A stretch of 64,000 nt of DNA. Source: Castellaniella sp049673105. Lineage in GTDB: Bacteria; Pseudomonadota; Gammaproteobacteria; Burkholderiales; Burkholderiaceae_B. Position 1 is the first letter of the stretch, and the number at the start of each line of letters is the position of its first letter. This document shows positions 34,477-44,010 of the stretch, one piece after another. Location of the stretch: the NCBI RefSeq assembly GCF_049673105.1, contig NZ_JBATXG010000021.1:1-64000 (forward strand). The letters run 5' to 3'. Below the pieces are notes generated by a model. That model was not told the DNA's origin, searched no databases, and was given only the letters and a program-made list of their open reading frames with translations. The position numbers and the translations under genes were made by a program.

Positions 34477-36066
34477 ATGCAGCAGGCCCTACGCCCCACG
34501 ATCCCCCTTCTGGCACGCCCCCCTGGGGACGCATTGGTGTTGCTTTGCCTGCTGGGCATGGCGACGCTGTGGACCACTTTGTGCGGGATCAGCCACTCGG
34601 CCCCTGATCTGGACGGCATGGAAGAACTGGTCTGGGCCGCCAGCCTGGAACTGGGCTATACCAAACATCCGCCCCTGCCTTCGTGGATCATGCACTTCGC
34701 CACCGAACTGCTGGGGCGTCCGGTCTGGCTGCCGTTCCTGATGGGACAGCTGTTTTCGGCGCTGGGCCTGTGGTTCGTCTGGAAACTGGGCTGCGAGCTG
34801 ACCTCCCGTCGCCGGGCGCTGATGGCGACCCTGCTGGTCTCCGTCACCGCGTATTTTTCGCTGCGCGGCACGATCTACAACCACAACACGGCGCAGCTAT
34901 GGTCCATCACGGCATCCATCTGGCTGTTTTACCGGGCGCTGCGCGGTCAACAGACCCGCGACTGGGTGCTGCTCGGGGTGGTCGGCGGGCTGTCCATGAT
35001 GACCAAATACAGCGTCCTGATCCAGTTCACCGCCTTTTTCCTGTATCTGCTGCGCAGCGGCGCATGGCGTCAGCGGCGCACCTGGATCGGCCTGGGCTGG
35101 GCCGCTCTGGCCTTCGCCCTGATCATCAGCCCGCATGTGTGGTGGCTGATCCAGCACCGTTTCGAGCCCCTGCTGTATGCCGACGCCTCGCTGGAGGCGG
35201 GCGGTCGTTTGGCGGCGCTGGGCGCGCTGCTGTCCTTTATCCTGGATCAGGCGGGGCGGCTGGCGCCCATGTTGGTCGTGTTGGGCGCCTGGGCGCTGTG
35301 GCGCCGCCGCTGCGGGGATCGGGCGCCGGGCCATGCCGCCAACGACGAGTCCTTTGCCGATGCGCAGGATGCGCCACGCTATATCCAGGACTTCAACGCC
35401 AGCGACCGCCAGTTTCTGCTCTGGGTCGGGCTGGCGCCGTTTGTCTCCACCATCCTGGTCTCGATTCTGCTGGGATCACGGCTGGAAGCATCCTGGGCCA
35501 GCACGTTCTTCGTGCTGTTTGGCTTTTACGGCCTGTGGTGGCTGCGCGGCCCTGAATCCGTGCAGTTGCGTCGCATCCTGATCCTGACAGCCGCCCTGCA
35601 CCTGATCATGGCACTGGGCTACGCCGCTGCACGCGGACCGCTGGCCCAATCCTTGGGACAGGCATCCCGTTCCACCTATCCGGGGCCGGCGCTGGCCGCC
35701 CTGGCCGTGCAGCACTGGCAGCAGCACCAGCCAGGCCGCCCGCTGCGCGTCATCGTGTCCAACACCTGGCTGGGCGGCAATATCGCCGTGCACGTCAGCC
35801 CACAGACCCAGGTCTACATCGACGCCAGCGACGAACAATCCCCCTGGTTCGCCCCCGGCACGGCGTTGCACTGCGGCGCGGTGGTCGCCTACAGCCCCCA
35901 AGGGCGGGCCGCCCCCTCGGCCAAGCTGCAGGCGCTATACGATGCAGCCCCCTGGAAAGGGGTGGATGAAGTGCCTTGGTCCGGCCCCAAGGGCCGCCTG
36001 ATCGATCTGCACTGGGCTGTCCTGCCGGCTACTGCCGACTGCCTGAAAAGCCAGCGCCCGGACTGA
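34477..36066 (+). CDS. GT39/ArnT-like membrane glycosyltransferase
   Basis: A 529-residue protein with about eleven membrane helices and a periplasmic C-terminal part. The first periplasmic loop carries the acidic motif APDLDGMEELVWAA and the sequence TKHPPLPSWIMHFATELLG, characteristic of the dolichyl-phosphate-mannose transferase superfamily (GT39/GT83), in which an acidic residue in loop 1 is catalytic. It should use a lipid-linked sugar. The acceptor is unknown; a lipid A or glycan decoration role is possible. It starts 130 bases from the divergent lipA start and converges with the GGDEF-EAL gene with no gap. Confidence 0.8.
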   Translation: MQQALRPTIPLLARPPGDALVLLCLLGMATLWTTLCGISHSAPDLDGMEELVWAASLELGYTKHPPLPSWIMHFATELLGRPVWLPFLMGQLFSALGLWFVWKLGCELTSRRRALMATLLVSVTAYFSLRGTIYNHNTAQLWSITASIWLFYRALRGQQTRDWVLLGVVGGLSMMTKYSVLIQFTAFFLYLLRSGAWRQRRTWIGLGWAALAFALIISPHVWWLIQHRFEPLLYADASLEAGGRLAALGALLSFILDQAGRLAPMLVVLGAWALWRRRCGDRAPGHAANDESFADAQDAPRYIQDFNASDRQFLLWVGLAPFVSTILVSILLGSRLEASWASTFFVLFGFYGLWWLRGPESVQLRRILILTAALHLIMALGYAAARGPLAQSLGQASRSTYPGPALAALAVQHWQQHQPGRPLRVIVSNTWLGGNIAVHVSPQTQVYIDASDEQSPWFAPGTALHCGAVVAYSPQGRAAPSAKLQALYDAAPWKGVDEVPWSGPKGRLIDLHWAVLPATADCLKSQRPD

Positions 36067-38232
36067 TCAACCCACTGCCGTGCGCCCCTGGAATTGTCCA
36101 GGGCGGATGTCGGTGCCGGCCTGCAGCAGGGCCTCGAAGGCATGCGCAGGCATGGGACGGGCAAACAGATACCCCTGCCCGTAATCGCACCCCGCCGCCG
36201 CCAGCAATTCGTACTGCTGGGCGGTCTCGATGCCTTCGGCCACGACCTGCAAGCCCAGTTTGTGGGCCAGCAGAATGATGGCCTCGCACAGGGCATGATC
36301 GGCGCCGCCAGGGTAAAGGTTGGCGACGAAGGACTGGTCGATCTTCAGGAAGTCGATATTGAATTTGCGCAGATAGGACAGCGACGAATACCCGGTACCG
36401 AAGTCATCCAGCGCGACGCGCACGCCCGCATTGCGGAAGGCTTCCAGTTGCTGACGGATGCGTTCATCATCGGAATCCATCAGCAGGCCTTCGGTGATTT
36501 CCACGATGACGTGACGCGGATGCAGGCCCAAGGTATCCAGATGCGCCGCCCAGAATGCCAGATCCAGGCCTTCGTGGCGTAGCTGGGCCGGGGAAATATT
36601 GACGCTGACCTGGATGTCCTGGCTGAAACGTTGCCGCCATTCGGCTGCCTGGCGCGTCGCCTCGCAAAACACCCAATCGCCCAGCGCCCGGATGATGCCG
36701 GTTTCCTCGGCCAGCGGAATGAATTCCGCGGGCGACACCAGCCCCCGCACGGGGTGATGCCAACGCAGCAAGGTTTCGGCCTTGGCCACCCTGCCGTCCT
36801 GCAGATCCACGATGGGCTGGAAATGCAGGGAAAACTGGTTTTGATCCAGCGCCAAGTGCAGATCGTTGACCAGGCGCATACGCGTCTGGGCGCGTTCCTG
36901 CATGGACGCAGTGAAATAGCGGCTGCGGTTGCGGCCATCGGCCTTGGCCGAATACATGGCCTGGTCTGCGTTGTTCAACAGGGATTCGGCATCGGTGGCG
37001 TCTTCGGGAAAGAACGTCACCCCGATGCTGGTGGAAATGAAGACGGTCTCCACCCCCAGACGGAAAGGTTCGGCCAGGGTGCGCAGGATGGACCGCGTCA
37101 GGCGTTCGACATCGCGCGGTTCGCGCACGTCGTCGAGCAGGACCGTGAATTCATCGCCGCCCAGACGGGCCACGGTATCGCTCTGGCGCACGCAGGCGCT
37201 CAGGCGGCGGGCGGCTTCTTTCAGCAGATCATCGCCCATGGCATGACCCAGGGTATCGTTGATTTCCTTGAAGCGGTCCAGGTCCAGAAACAACAGGCCC
37301 AGCCGCCCATTGCTGCGCTGGGCCTTGCGGATGCTTTGTTCCAGACGATCATGGAACATCTGGCGATTGGGCAGATCGGTCAGCCGGTCGAAATTGGCCT
37401 GCTTCCAGATGATGGCTTCCGCCTGCTTGATTTCAGCGATATTGGAAAAAATCATCACCCGGCGATGGACTTCGCCATCATCGCCGAACGAGGTATTGAT
37501 ACTGAGCCATTCCGGGTAGAGTTCGCCATTGACGTGCTGGCCCCAATGCTCGCCCTGCCAGCTGCCGGTTTCTATCACCGCGCGCCACATGGTGCGGTAG
37601 AACTCGCGATCATGGCAGGGGGAATTCAGACAGCGCACATGGCGACCGATGACGTCGGCTTCCGAACGGCCACGCAAACTGACAAAGGCCGGATTCACAT
37701 CCAGGATGATGCCTTTCGGGTCCAGCACCAGCATGCCTTCGCTGGTATTGCGATACACCAGCGAGGCCAGTTCCGCCTGGCGATCGGTGTCGTCTTGATC
37801 TTTGTGGCGCTGGCGCATCACATACAGATGGCTGCGGCCCGAAGAAGAAGGAATCTGCGTCGCCGCGCCCGCCAGCGGGAAAATCCGGGACTCGCAATGC
37901 TGCCCCGGCCCTCGCCACAGCAAGGTATGACGGACGCCATCCTGATCCAGCCGCGCATTGACGTCGCCGATATCCGGCAACAACGTGGAGACGGGCATGC
38001 CCAAGGCGGTCTCACGCTGATAGCCGAACAGCCGCTCGGCGCTGCGATTCATATAGACGATGGCGCCACGTGTATCCGTGGCCAGAAAGGCATCCTGCGA
38101 AAAATCACCCAGACGTAGCAAGGCCAGGATGTGGGAGCGATCGGAGGGTCTGGTGGGCAAGAGCGCCTCGGCCCGAGCACCAAGCGTCTGGCCCTCGGGG
38201 AAATGAAATGAGGGGGTAGAGAGAGCCATCAC
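36067..38232 (-). CDS. PAS-PAS-GGDEF-EAL cyclic-di-GMP protein
   Basis: A 721-residue signalling protein: PAS 1 (about 35-145), PAS 2 (about 155-275), GGDEF (about 285-450) and EAL (about 465-710). The cyclase motif is intact (ARLGGDEFTVLLDD) and a product-inhibition site RQSD lies five residues before it (RxxD). The EAL domain reads KAETLLRWHHP in place of EAL, an accepted variant, and keeps NISPAQL, EITEGLLM, DDFGTGYSSL and AEGIET, so it may be active. No membrane segment is seen, so sensing is cytosolic. The start MMALSTP could be at 38232 or 38229. No flagellar or adhesin gene is adjacent. Confidence 0.93.
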   Translation of the reverse strand: MMALSTPSFHFPEGQTLGARAEALLPTRPSDRSHILALLRLGDFSQDAFLATDTRGAIVYMNRSAERLFGYQRETALGMPVSTLLPDIGDVNARLDQDGVRHTLLWRGPGQHCESRIFPLAGAATQIPSSSGRSHLYVMRQRHKDQDDTDRQAELASLVYRNTSEGMLVLDPKGIILDVNPAFVSLRGRSEADVIGRHVRCLNSPCHDREFYRTMWRAVIETGSWQGEHWGQHVNGELYPEWLSINTSFGDDGEVHRRVMIFSNIAEIKQAEAIIWKQANFDRLTDLPNRQMFHDRLEQSIRKAQRSNGRLGLLFLDLDRFKEINDTLGHAMGDDLLKEAARRLSACVRQSDTVARLGGDEFTVLLDDVREPRDVERLTRSILRTLAEPFRLGVETVFISTSIGVTFFPEDATDAESLLNNADQAMYSAKADGRNRSRYFTASMQERAQTRMRLVNDLHLALDQNQFSLHFQPIVDLQDGRVAKAETLLRWHHPVRGLVSPAEFIPLAEETGIIRALGDWVFCEATRQAAEWRQRFSQDIQVSVNISPAQLRHEGLDLAFWAAHLDTLGLHPRHVIVEITEGLLMDSDDERIRQQLEAFRNAGVRVALDDFGTGYSSLSYLRKFNIDFLKIDQSFVANLYPGGADHALCEAIILLAHKLGLQVVAEGIETAQQYELLAAAGCDYGQGYLFARPMPAHAFEALLQAGTDIRPGQFQGRTAVG

Positions 38233-38379
38233 GGAAAGACAAGTGAATGCAGCGCTAGGACCATGACGGCACTTCCGGAGAAAACTGCAACACTCGGCTT
38301 TTTAACATGCAGTCAGGGTCGTCACTATCAGTAATATCCATAGGGGACATTCAAACAGCACCGGGATTTGACGTCCGCT

Positions 38380-39030
38380 TCAGGGAGCTTCGCCGAAGTA
38401 TTCCTTGAACTGATGGCCCAGTTTGCGGGCTTTGGTCCGCAAGTATTGCTCGTTATAGGGGTTGCGGTTCACCTGCAGCGGGATGTGTTCGGCGATCGTG
38501 ATCCCCAGATCCGCCAGCACACGTTCTTTGCGCGGATTGTTGGTCATCAGCCGCACGCTGCGGATGTCAAAGTGCGCCAGCATGGGACGGCACAGATCAT
38601 AGCGCCGCATATCGGCGGGGAAGCCCAGGCGCTCATTGGCCTCCACCGTGTCGGCGCCCTGATCCTGCAGCTGATAGGCGCGAATCTTGTTGACCAGGCC
38701 GATGCCCCGGCCTTCCTGGCGCAGGTACATCAGGATGCCCCGCCCTTCCTCGGCAATGCGCTGCAGCGCGGTTTCCAGCTGCGCGCCGCAGTCGCAGCGC
38801 TGGCTGAACAAGGCATCGCCCGTCAGGCATTCGGAATGAATGCGGGCCAGCACCGGCGCATCCGGCCCCACATCGCCCAGGGTCAAGGCGACGTGTTCCT
38901 TGTCCGTGACCGGCTCGACAAAGGCATGAATCTGAAAGACGGCCCAGGGCGTGGGCAAGAGGCTGGACGCGACATACCGCAACAGATCACTGTCTGCAGC
39001 GCCGACATCGGGAGACGTGGACATGGACAA
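38380..39030 (-). CDS. ribA: GTP cyclohydrolase II
   Basis: The first enzyme of riboflavin synthesis, opening GTP to a diaminopyrimidine. The zinc cysteines are Cys68, Cys79 and Cys81 in HSECLTGDALFSQRCDCG. The GTP-binding EGRGILMYLRQEGRGIGL and LMTNNPRKERVL segments are standard. At 216 residues it is a stand-alone RibA, not fused to RibB. The start could be 39030 or 39024 (MSMSTS). Its neighbours belong to other pathways. Confidence 0.96.
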   Translation of the reverse strand: MSMSTSPDVGAADSDLLRYVASSLLPTPWAVFQIHAFVEPVTDKEHVALTLGDVGPDAPVLARIHSECLTGDALFSQRCDCGAQLETALQRIAEEGRGILMYLRQEGRGIGLVNKIRAYQLQDQGADTVEANERLGFPADMRRYDLCRPMLAHFDIRSVRLMTNNPRKERVLADLGITIAEHIPLQVNRNPYNEQYLRTKARKLGHQFKEYFGEAP

Positions 39031-39078
39031 CGAGCAAGAAAATGAAACGGACTATAGATTAACACCCCGGACACTCGG

Positions 39079-39110
39079 AAAAAAAAGGGCCTCGCCAATG
39101 CGAGACCCCA
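39079..39110 (-). terminator. Rho-independent terminator of the Liv-type ABC operon
   Basis: On the minus strand GGGGTCTCGC and GCGAGGCCC form a stem around ATTG, followed by eight T. It lies about 30 bases after the last ATPase gene of the branched-chain-type operon and marks its end. Confidence 0.85.
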
Positions 39111-39137
39111 TAAAGCGCCCGTCCGGGCCGGCATGAA

Positions 39138-39842
39138 TCAGGCTTTGACCCCGAGATAACGCTCGATGATTTCACCGTTTTCATGCAGGTCCTTGGGCGT
39201 GCCCTCGTACACCACATGTCCGTTGTTGACGATATAGGCGCGGTCGGCCAGCGACAGCGCCGCCCGCACGTTTTGTTCGACGATGACGATCGTCTGCCCC
39301 GCATCGGCCAGCTCGCGGCAGACCCGCATCAGATCTTTGACGATCAGCGGCGCCAGACCTTCGAAGGGCTCATCCAGCATGATGATGTCCGCATTGCGGA
39401 TCATCGCCCTGGCGATGGCCAGCATCTGCTGTTCCCCGCCCGAGAGCTGCTTGCCCCGATTGCGCTTGCGTTCGGCCAAGCGGGGAAAGGTGGCATAGAT
39501 GTCGTCCAGCGACCGGGGGTTTTCGGCGGTCATGGCCGCCAGCTGCAGATTCTCCTGCACAGTGATCGAGCCGAACACGCGACGCTCTTCCGGCACCAGC
39601 TGGATGCCCAGCATCGCCCGCCCGTAAGGCGGCAGATGCTGGATTTCCACCCCGCGATGACGGATGGCCCCGGATTTGACTTCGACCATCCCCATCAGGG
39701 ATTTCAGCGTGGTGCTCTTGCCGGCGCCGTTGCGCCCCAGCAAAGCGACGACTTCGTGTTCTTCGATGCGCATGGAGACATCGAACAGGATATGGGAATC
39801 CCCGTAATAGCTGTTGATTTTATCGACTTCAAGCAGACTCAT
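39138..39842 (-). CDS. livF: Branched-chain-amino-acid-type ABC transporter, second ATPase (LivF-like)
   Basis: A 234-residue ATPase of the HAAT class. Walker A is GRNGAGKST (about residues 35-43), the signature LSGGEQQMLAIARAM and Walker B IIMLDEPFEGLAPL. The sequence YGDSHILFDVSM and LVPEERRVFGSITVQENL are hallmarks of LivF. The start MSLLEVDKINSYYG at 39842 overlaps the fused permease-ATPase gene by 14 bases. It is the last gene of the operon. Substrate is decided by the binding protein and could be a branched-chain amino acid or another small amide or acid. Confidence 0.92.
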   Translation of the reverse strand: MSLLEVDKINSYYGDSHILFDVSMRIEEHEVVALLGRNGAGKSTTLKSLMGMVEVKSGAIRHRGVEIQHLPPYGRAMLGIQLVPEERRVFGSITVQENLQLAAMTAENPRSLDDIYATFPRLAERKRNRGKQLSGGEQQMLAIARAMIRNADIIMLDEPFEGLAPLIVKDLMRVCRELADAGQTIVIVEQNVRAALSLADRAYIVNNGHVVYEGTPKDLHENGEIIERYLGVKA

Positions 39843-41712
39843 CGTCCATCCCCCCGAGATAAGCCGCCTGGACCGAGGCGTCATAGCGGATTTCATCCGG
39901 CGTTCCTTCGGCCAGCTTGCGGCCTTCGTAGAGCACCGTGATACGTTCGGCCAGTTCGAACATGGCATCCATGTCATGTTCGACGATGACCATGCTGCGG
40001 CCCTTGCGGATCGACTTCAGCAGCGAGACGACCAGCACGCGTTCCTCGGGCCCAAGGCCTGCCAGCGGCTCGTCAAACAGCAGCACATTGGCACCGGTGG
40101 CCAGCGCCAGGCCGATTTCCAGGCGGCGTTTTTCACCGTAGGACATATCCGACACCAGCACATCGGCATGGGAGGTCAGATCGACCAGCGCGATGGCGGC
40201 ATTGACCTGGGTATCCAGATGTTCTGAATGCAGCCTGGACAACAGGTCGCTGCGATAGCGTCCACGCAAACGCGCCAGCACCGGAATCATCATGTTCTGC
40301 CGGACCGTCAGCTGCTCGAAGAGCTGATTGATCTGGTAGGACTTGCTCATGCCCAGCTGGCAGACCGATGTCACCCCGATGCCGGTGATGTCCTGGCCGC
40401 GGAAGAAGACCTTGCCGGACGTGGTAGGCAATTCACCCGCCAGCATGGCGAAGAAGGTGGACTTGCCCGCACCGTTAGGCCCGATCACCCCGTGCAATTC
40501 ACCATCGCGCAAAGTAAAGTCGATGTCGGAGTTGGCTTTCAAGCCGCCGTAGTGCTTGCTGATGCCGCGCGCTTCCAGCACCGGGGCGCCTTCGCGGGTG
40601 GTGGCCAGCGGAGGCACGATATCCAGCGTGCTGGCGACCTTGTTGCTGGCGTCGGAATCGATGCCGGCGGGCAGCTTGCGGGTGCGGTTCCAGATCTGGA
40701 TGACGGCGCCGGCCACCCCGTGGCGGAAGACCGTCACGAGCACCACGAACACCACGCCCAGAATCAGTTTCCAATAAGGCCCCAGGCCGCCGACTTGTTG
40801 CAGGCCTTCGTACAGATACAGCCAGATGGTCGCGCCCAGCAAAGGCCCCAGCAGCGTGCCGGCCCCGCCCATCACCGTCTGGATGACGATTTCAGCCGAG
40901 GTGGCCAGCGCGAAGGCGTCGGGCGGCATATAGGACTGGAACAAGCCCAGCAGCCCGCCGGCCAGACCGCCATAGGCAGCCGCCACGACAAACACCATCA
41001 GCTTGTAGGACTGGATCGAATGGCCCAGCGCGGTGGCGCGTTTGGGGTTGCCCTGAATGGCCTTGAGCACGGTGCCAAACGGCGAACGCACGATGCGCCG
41101 GGCAATCAGATAACCCACGAAGAAGACAAACGCCACGAACCAGTACATGGGCCAGCCGCTGCCGATCTGGATATTGATGAAGCCCAGTGCGATTTCAGGC
41201 GAAGGCACCCCGGCAATCCCGTTTTCACCGCCGGTGTATTCCTTGAAGACCGAGTTCTCCATGAAGAAGAACATTTCCCCGAAGGCCAGCGTGCTCATGG
41301 CAAAGTAGATGCCGGTGCGCCGCAAGGTGAGATAGCCGATGACCAACCCCATGGCGGCTGCCGCCACCGTGCCGATGAGCAGCGCCAGCAGCATATTGGG
41401 CACGATTCCATCGGTCATCAGATAGGCCGTGACGAAACCGCCCGTGCCATAAAACGCCGCCTGCCCGAAGGACAGCAAGCCGGTATAGCCGAACAGCAGG
41501 TCGAAACCCAGGCCGAACAGACCGAAGATCAGAATACGGGTCAGAAGATCAGGGCTCATGCCGATCGCAGGCAAGATGAAGGGCGCCACGATCAGGCCCA
41601 ATCCCACCCACATTTCAGGTAGCCGTCCGCGCATGATCATGCCGCCACCCCCTCGTTTGATAGAACCGTTCGCGCCGGCGGCGTCGACCGTGGTTGATTG
41701 TGACGTGCTCAT
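39829..41712 (-). CDS. Fused LivM-type permease and LivG-type ATPase
   Basis: A single 627-residue protein joins two usually separate parts. Residues about 30-340 are a LivM permease (GYTGLLSFGQAAFYGTGGF, VVAAAYGGLAGGLLGLFQSY). After a linker near 345-380 comes a LivG ATPase with Walker A GPNGAGKST, signature MSYGEKRRLEIGLAL and Walker B VLLFDEPLAGLGPEE. Such LivM-LivG fusions occur in Burkholderiales. The first 25 residues are Ser/Gly-rich. The reading frame is unbroken, so this is not a sequencing artefact of two overlapping genes. It overlaps livH by 4 bases. Confidence 0.9.
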   Translation of the reverse strand: MSTSQSTTVDAAGANGSIKRGGGGMIMRGRLPEMWVGLGLIVAPFILPAIGMSPDLLTRILIFGLFGLGFDLLFGYTGLLSFGQAAFYGTGGFVTAYLMTDGIVPNMLLALLIGTVAAAAMGLVIGYLTLRRTGIYFAMSTLAFGEMFFFMENSVFKEYTGGENGIAGVPSPEIALGFINIQIGSGWPMYWFVAFVFFVGYLIARRIVRSPFGTVLKAIQGNPKRATALGHSIQSYKLMVFVVAAAYGGLAGGLLGLFQSYMPPDAFALATSAEIVIQTVMGGAGTLLGPLLGATIWLYLYEGLQQVGGLGPYWKLILGVVFVVLVTVFRHGVAGAVIQIWNRTRKLPAGIDSDASNKVASTLDIVPPLATTREGAPVLEARGISKHYGGLKANSDIDFTLRDGELHGVIGPNGAGKSTFFAMLAGELPTTSGKVFFRGQDITGIGVTSVCQLGMSKSYQINQLFEQLTVRQNMMIPVLARLRGRYRSDLLSRLHSEHLDTQVNAAIALVDLTSHADVLVSDMSYGEKRRLEIGLALATGANVLLFDEPLAGLGPEERVLVVSLLKSIRKGRSMVIVEHDMDAMFELAERITVLYEGRKLAEGTPDEIRYDASVQAAYLGGMDDESA

Positions 41713-42575
41713 TCCCGACCCTCCTGCCCCATCAGACCTTGCGGACGGAACACCAGCACCAGCGCCATGGCGACAAACAGCATCACATCGGAATACTGGG
41801 GATTCACCATGGCCGTGAGGCTGAGGATTTCGCCGGCAATGATGCCGCCCACGATGGCGCCTGGGAAGGAGCCCACGCCGCCGATCACCACCACGACAAA
41901 GGATTCAACCAGATAGCGAAAACCCATATCGGGCGTCAGCGCCACGATGGGCGAATTGACGACCCCGGCAAAGCCGGCAGCCATGGCGCCCAGGCCGAAC
42001 ACCACCAGGAAGGCCCGCTTGATGTTGATGCCCAGGGCATCGACCATCTGCGAATCTTCGATCCCTGCGCGCACGACCAGACCCAGGCTGGTGCGATACA
42101 GGATGAAATACAGGACCAGCAGGGTGCCCGCCGAAATAGCCAGCGTTTCCAGCCGATACATCGGATAGATGAGCGAACCGATCTTGGCGATCCCCTGCCC
42201 CCATTCCGGCGGCGTGACCGACAGGCTGACGCCGCCGTACAGGCCGCGCACGATTTCGACCAGGATGATGCTGATGCCGAACGTCACCAGAATCTGGTCC
42301 TCGGGCGGGCGGCTGTAGAACTTACGCATCAGGCCGCGTTCCATGACCAGACCGCAGGCCAGCGCCACGGCGGCGCCGCCGGCGATGGCCAGCACAAAAG
42401 AATCCGTCAGGCCATAGACGGTGTAGCCCGCATAGCCCCCCACGACGAACAGCGCGCCGTGGGCAAAGTTGATGACACCGAGCGTGCCGTAGATGATGGT
42501 CAGGCCGGTGCTGATCAGCGCCAACAACAAGCCCGTGGCCAAGCCGTTGAATAGCTGCGATAGAAACAATGACAT
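41709..42575 (-). CDS. livH: Branched-chain-type ABC permease (LivH-like)
   Basis: A 288-residue membrane protein with eight or so helices. Signatures are GLTIIYGTLGVINFAHGAL (residues 25-43), MRKFYSRPPEDQILVTFGIS, and MVDALGINIKRAFLVVFGLG with the coupling loop. It pairs with the LivM half of the fused protein to form the channel. The start MSLFLSQLFNG at 42575 follows GGAGGCACC, a strong ribosome site. Two longer upstream codons have no such site. Confidence 0.92.
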   Translation of the reverse strand: MSLFLSQLFNGLATGLLLALISTGLTIIYGTLGVINFAHGALFVVGGYAGYTVYGLTDSFVLAIAGGAAVALACGLVMERGLMRKFYSRPPEDQILVTFGISIILVEIVRGLYGGVSLSVTPPEWGQGIAKIGSLIYPMYRLETLAISAGTLLVLYFILYRTSLGLVVRAGIEDSQMVDALGINIKRAFLVVFGLGAMAAGFAGVVNSPIVALTPDMGFRYLVESFVVVVIGGVGSFPGAIVGGIIAGEILSLTAMVNPQYSDVMLFVAMALVLVFRPQGLMGQEGRE

Positions 42576-42648
42576 GCTCGGGTGCCTCCTTAAAGTCCCG
42601 GACAACGGTGCGCCTGGAGCAATGCCGCCGCCCCAGGCGCGCCCCTAC

Positions 42649-44010
42649 TTAGATGTAATCACCCAGCTTGCAGCCCAGCACCCCGAGATCCGGAACTACA
42701 TCCTTGCCCTGAACGATCTGGACAATTTCGTAGTAGTCGTTGGGGTTCTGCATGTCGGCCTTTTTCTTGCCGCGCATGATCGGGAAGTTCACGACGCCCT
42801 GGTGATCCTCGGCGCGAATCGAGAACGGCCCGGTAGCCAGATTCAAGACGGCGCCCGATTCCAGGGATTTGATGACATCAGGCGGATACAGACCCCCTGC
42901 GCGCTCGACGGCCGCCGCCCAGACCATGACGGCCAGATAGGCGTAAAAGGACGAATCACGCGGCATGCCCTTGAATTTCTTCTGGTAGGACTCGACGAAA
43001 TGTTTGGCTTCGGGGTAGGTGTCCTGCATGGTCCACCAGAAGCCCTGCGCCACCAGTGCGCCGGCGATCAGATCGGGGCCGACTTCTTCCTCGATGTAGG
43101 CCGAGCTGTAGGGCACCACGACCTTCATCTTGTCGAGCAGGCCGAACTGCTTGGCCTGTTTGATGGCATTGGCCGCATCCGCCCCGTACGCCACGCAGAC
43201 CAGCACGTCGGCATCGGTGTTGGCGATGTTGATCAGGTACGAGCTGTAGTCCTTGGCGCCCAGCGGATGAACCTGGTTGGTGACGGTCGTCCAGCCTTCT
43301 TTTTCGGTGAATTCCTTCATCGACTGCGTGGTGGTGTGGCCGTAGGTGTAGTCAGGCGTCAGGTAGGCGGCTTTGCGAGTCTTGCCGAATTCCTTGGCGG
43401 CCACGGGGGCGATCGCCTTGCAGGCCATGTAGGCGAAGTAGCAAGGACGGAAACCATAGCGCTGACAATCGACGCCGGTGGTTTCGTTGGAGCCGGAGAT
43501 GGCGGTGAAATACGGCGTATGTTCGCGGTTGCAGACCTTTTCCAGGGCGATGGCCACCGAGCTGCTGGTGCTGCCCGAAATCATCATGGCCTTTTCGTCG
43601 TGAATGAAGCGCGTCGCCGCCTGAACACCCGTATTGGGCTTGGTTTCAGCATCGGCGGAACCCAGTTTCAGCTGCTTGCCCAGCACCCCTTTTTTCAGAT
43701 CGGGAGAAATTTTCTGGAGGATGGGATCGCCGTTGTTGATGTGTTCGACGGCCAGTTCGTAGCCGCGCTGCTGCGCCGCGCCCTGGGCCGAATACGGGCC
43801 GGTCAGGTCGACGGTCGCGCCCAGAAAGATGGTGTCGCCCTCGGCACCGGCGGGCCAGGCCCCCAGGGGTTTTTTATCCTGTGCCAACGCCACACTGGCC
43901 GTGCCGGGCAGCAGCATGCCGCCAGCCACCCCAGCCACCCCCGCCTTCAGCACGGAACGGCGTTTGACCTGCGTCTGCATGGCTTGACCCAACGTTTGCT
44001 TGTCCTTCAT
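42649..44010 (-). CDS. ABC transporter substrate-binding protein, amide/branched-chain type
   Basis: A 453-residue periplasmic binding protein (Leu/Ile/Val-binding family). The N-terminus KRRSVLKAGVAGVAGG looks like a Tat-type signal (twin Arg near residues 16-17) with cleavage after the Ala-rich TASVALAQ. The mature part has TIFLGATVDLTGPYSAQGAA at the N-terminal lobe and SGSTSSSVAIAL, the ligand loop. The start MKDKQTLGQ at 44010 follows AGGAGACAA. Ligand cannot be told: a branched-chain amino acid, amide or aromatic acid are all known in this family. It lacks cues for the urea-binding UrtA. Confidence 0.88.
   Translation of the reverse strand: MKDKQTLGQAMQTQVKRRSVLKAGVAGVAGGMLLPGTASVALAQDKKPLGAWPAGAEGDTIFLGATVDLTGPYSAQGAAQQRGYELAVEHINNGDPILQKISPDLKKGVLGKQLKLGSADAETKPNTGVQAATRFIHDEKAMMISGSTSSSVAIALEKVCNREHTPYFTAISGSNETTGVDCQRYGFRPCYFAYMACKAIAPVAAKEFGKTRKAAYLTPDYTYGHTTTQSMKEFTEKEGWTTVTNQVHPLGAKDYSSYLINIANTDADVLVCVAYGADAANAIKQAKQFGLLDKMKVVVPYSSAYIEEEVGPDLIAGALVAQGFWWTMQDTYPEAKHFVESYQKKFKGMPRDSSFYAYLAVMVWAAAVERAGGLYPPDVIKSLESGAVLNLATGPFSIRAEDHQGVVNFPIMRGKKKADMQNPNDYYEIVQIVQGKDVVPDLGVLGCKLGDYI

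Noticed and set aside
42649..44010. Urea transporter (UrtABCDE) instead of a branched-chain type
   Set aside because: No urease genes are near, the binding protein lacks sequence cues I know for UrtA, and the permease and ATPase are fused, which I associate with Liv-like systems.
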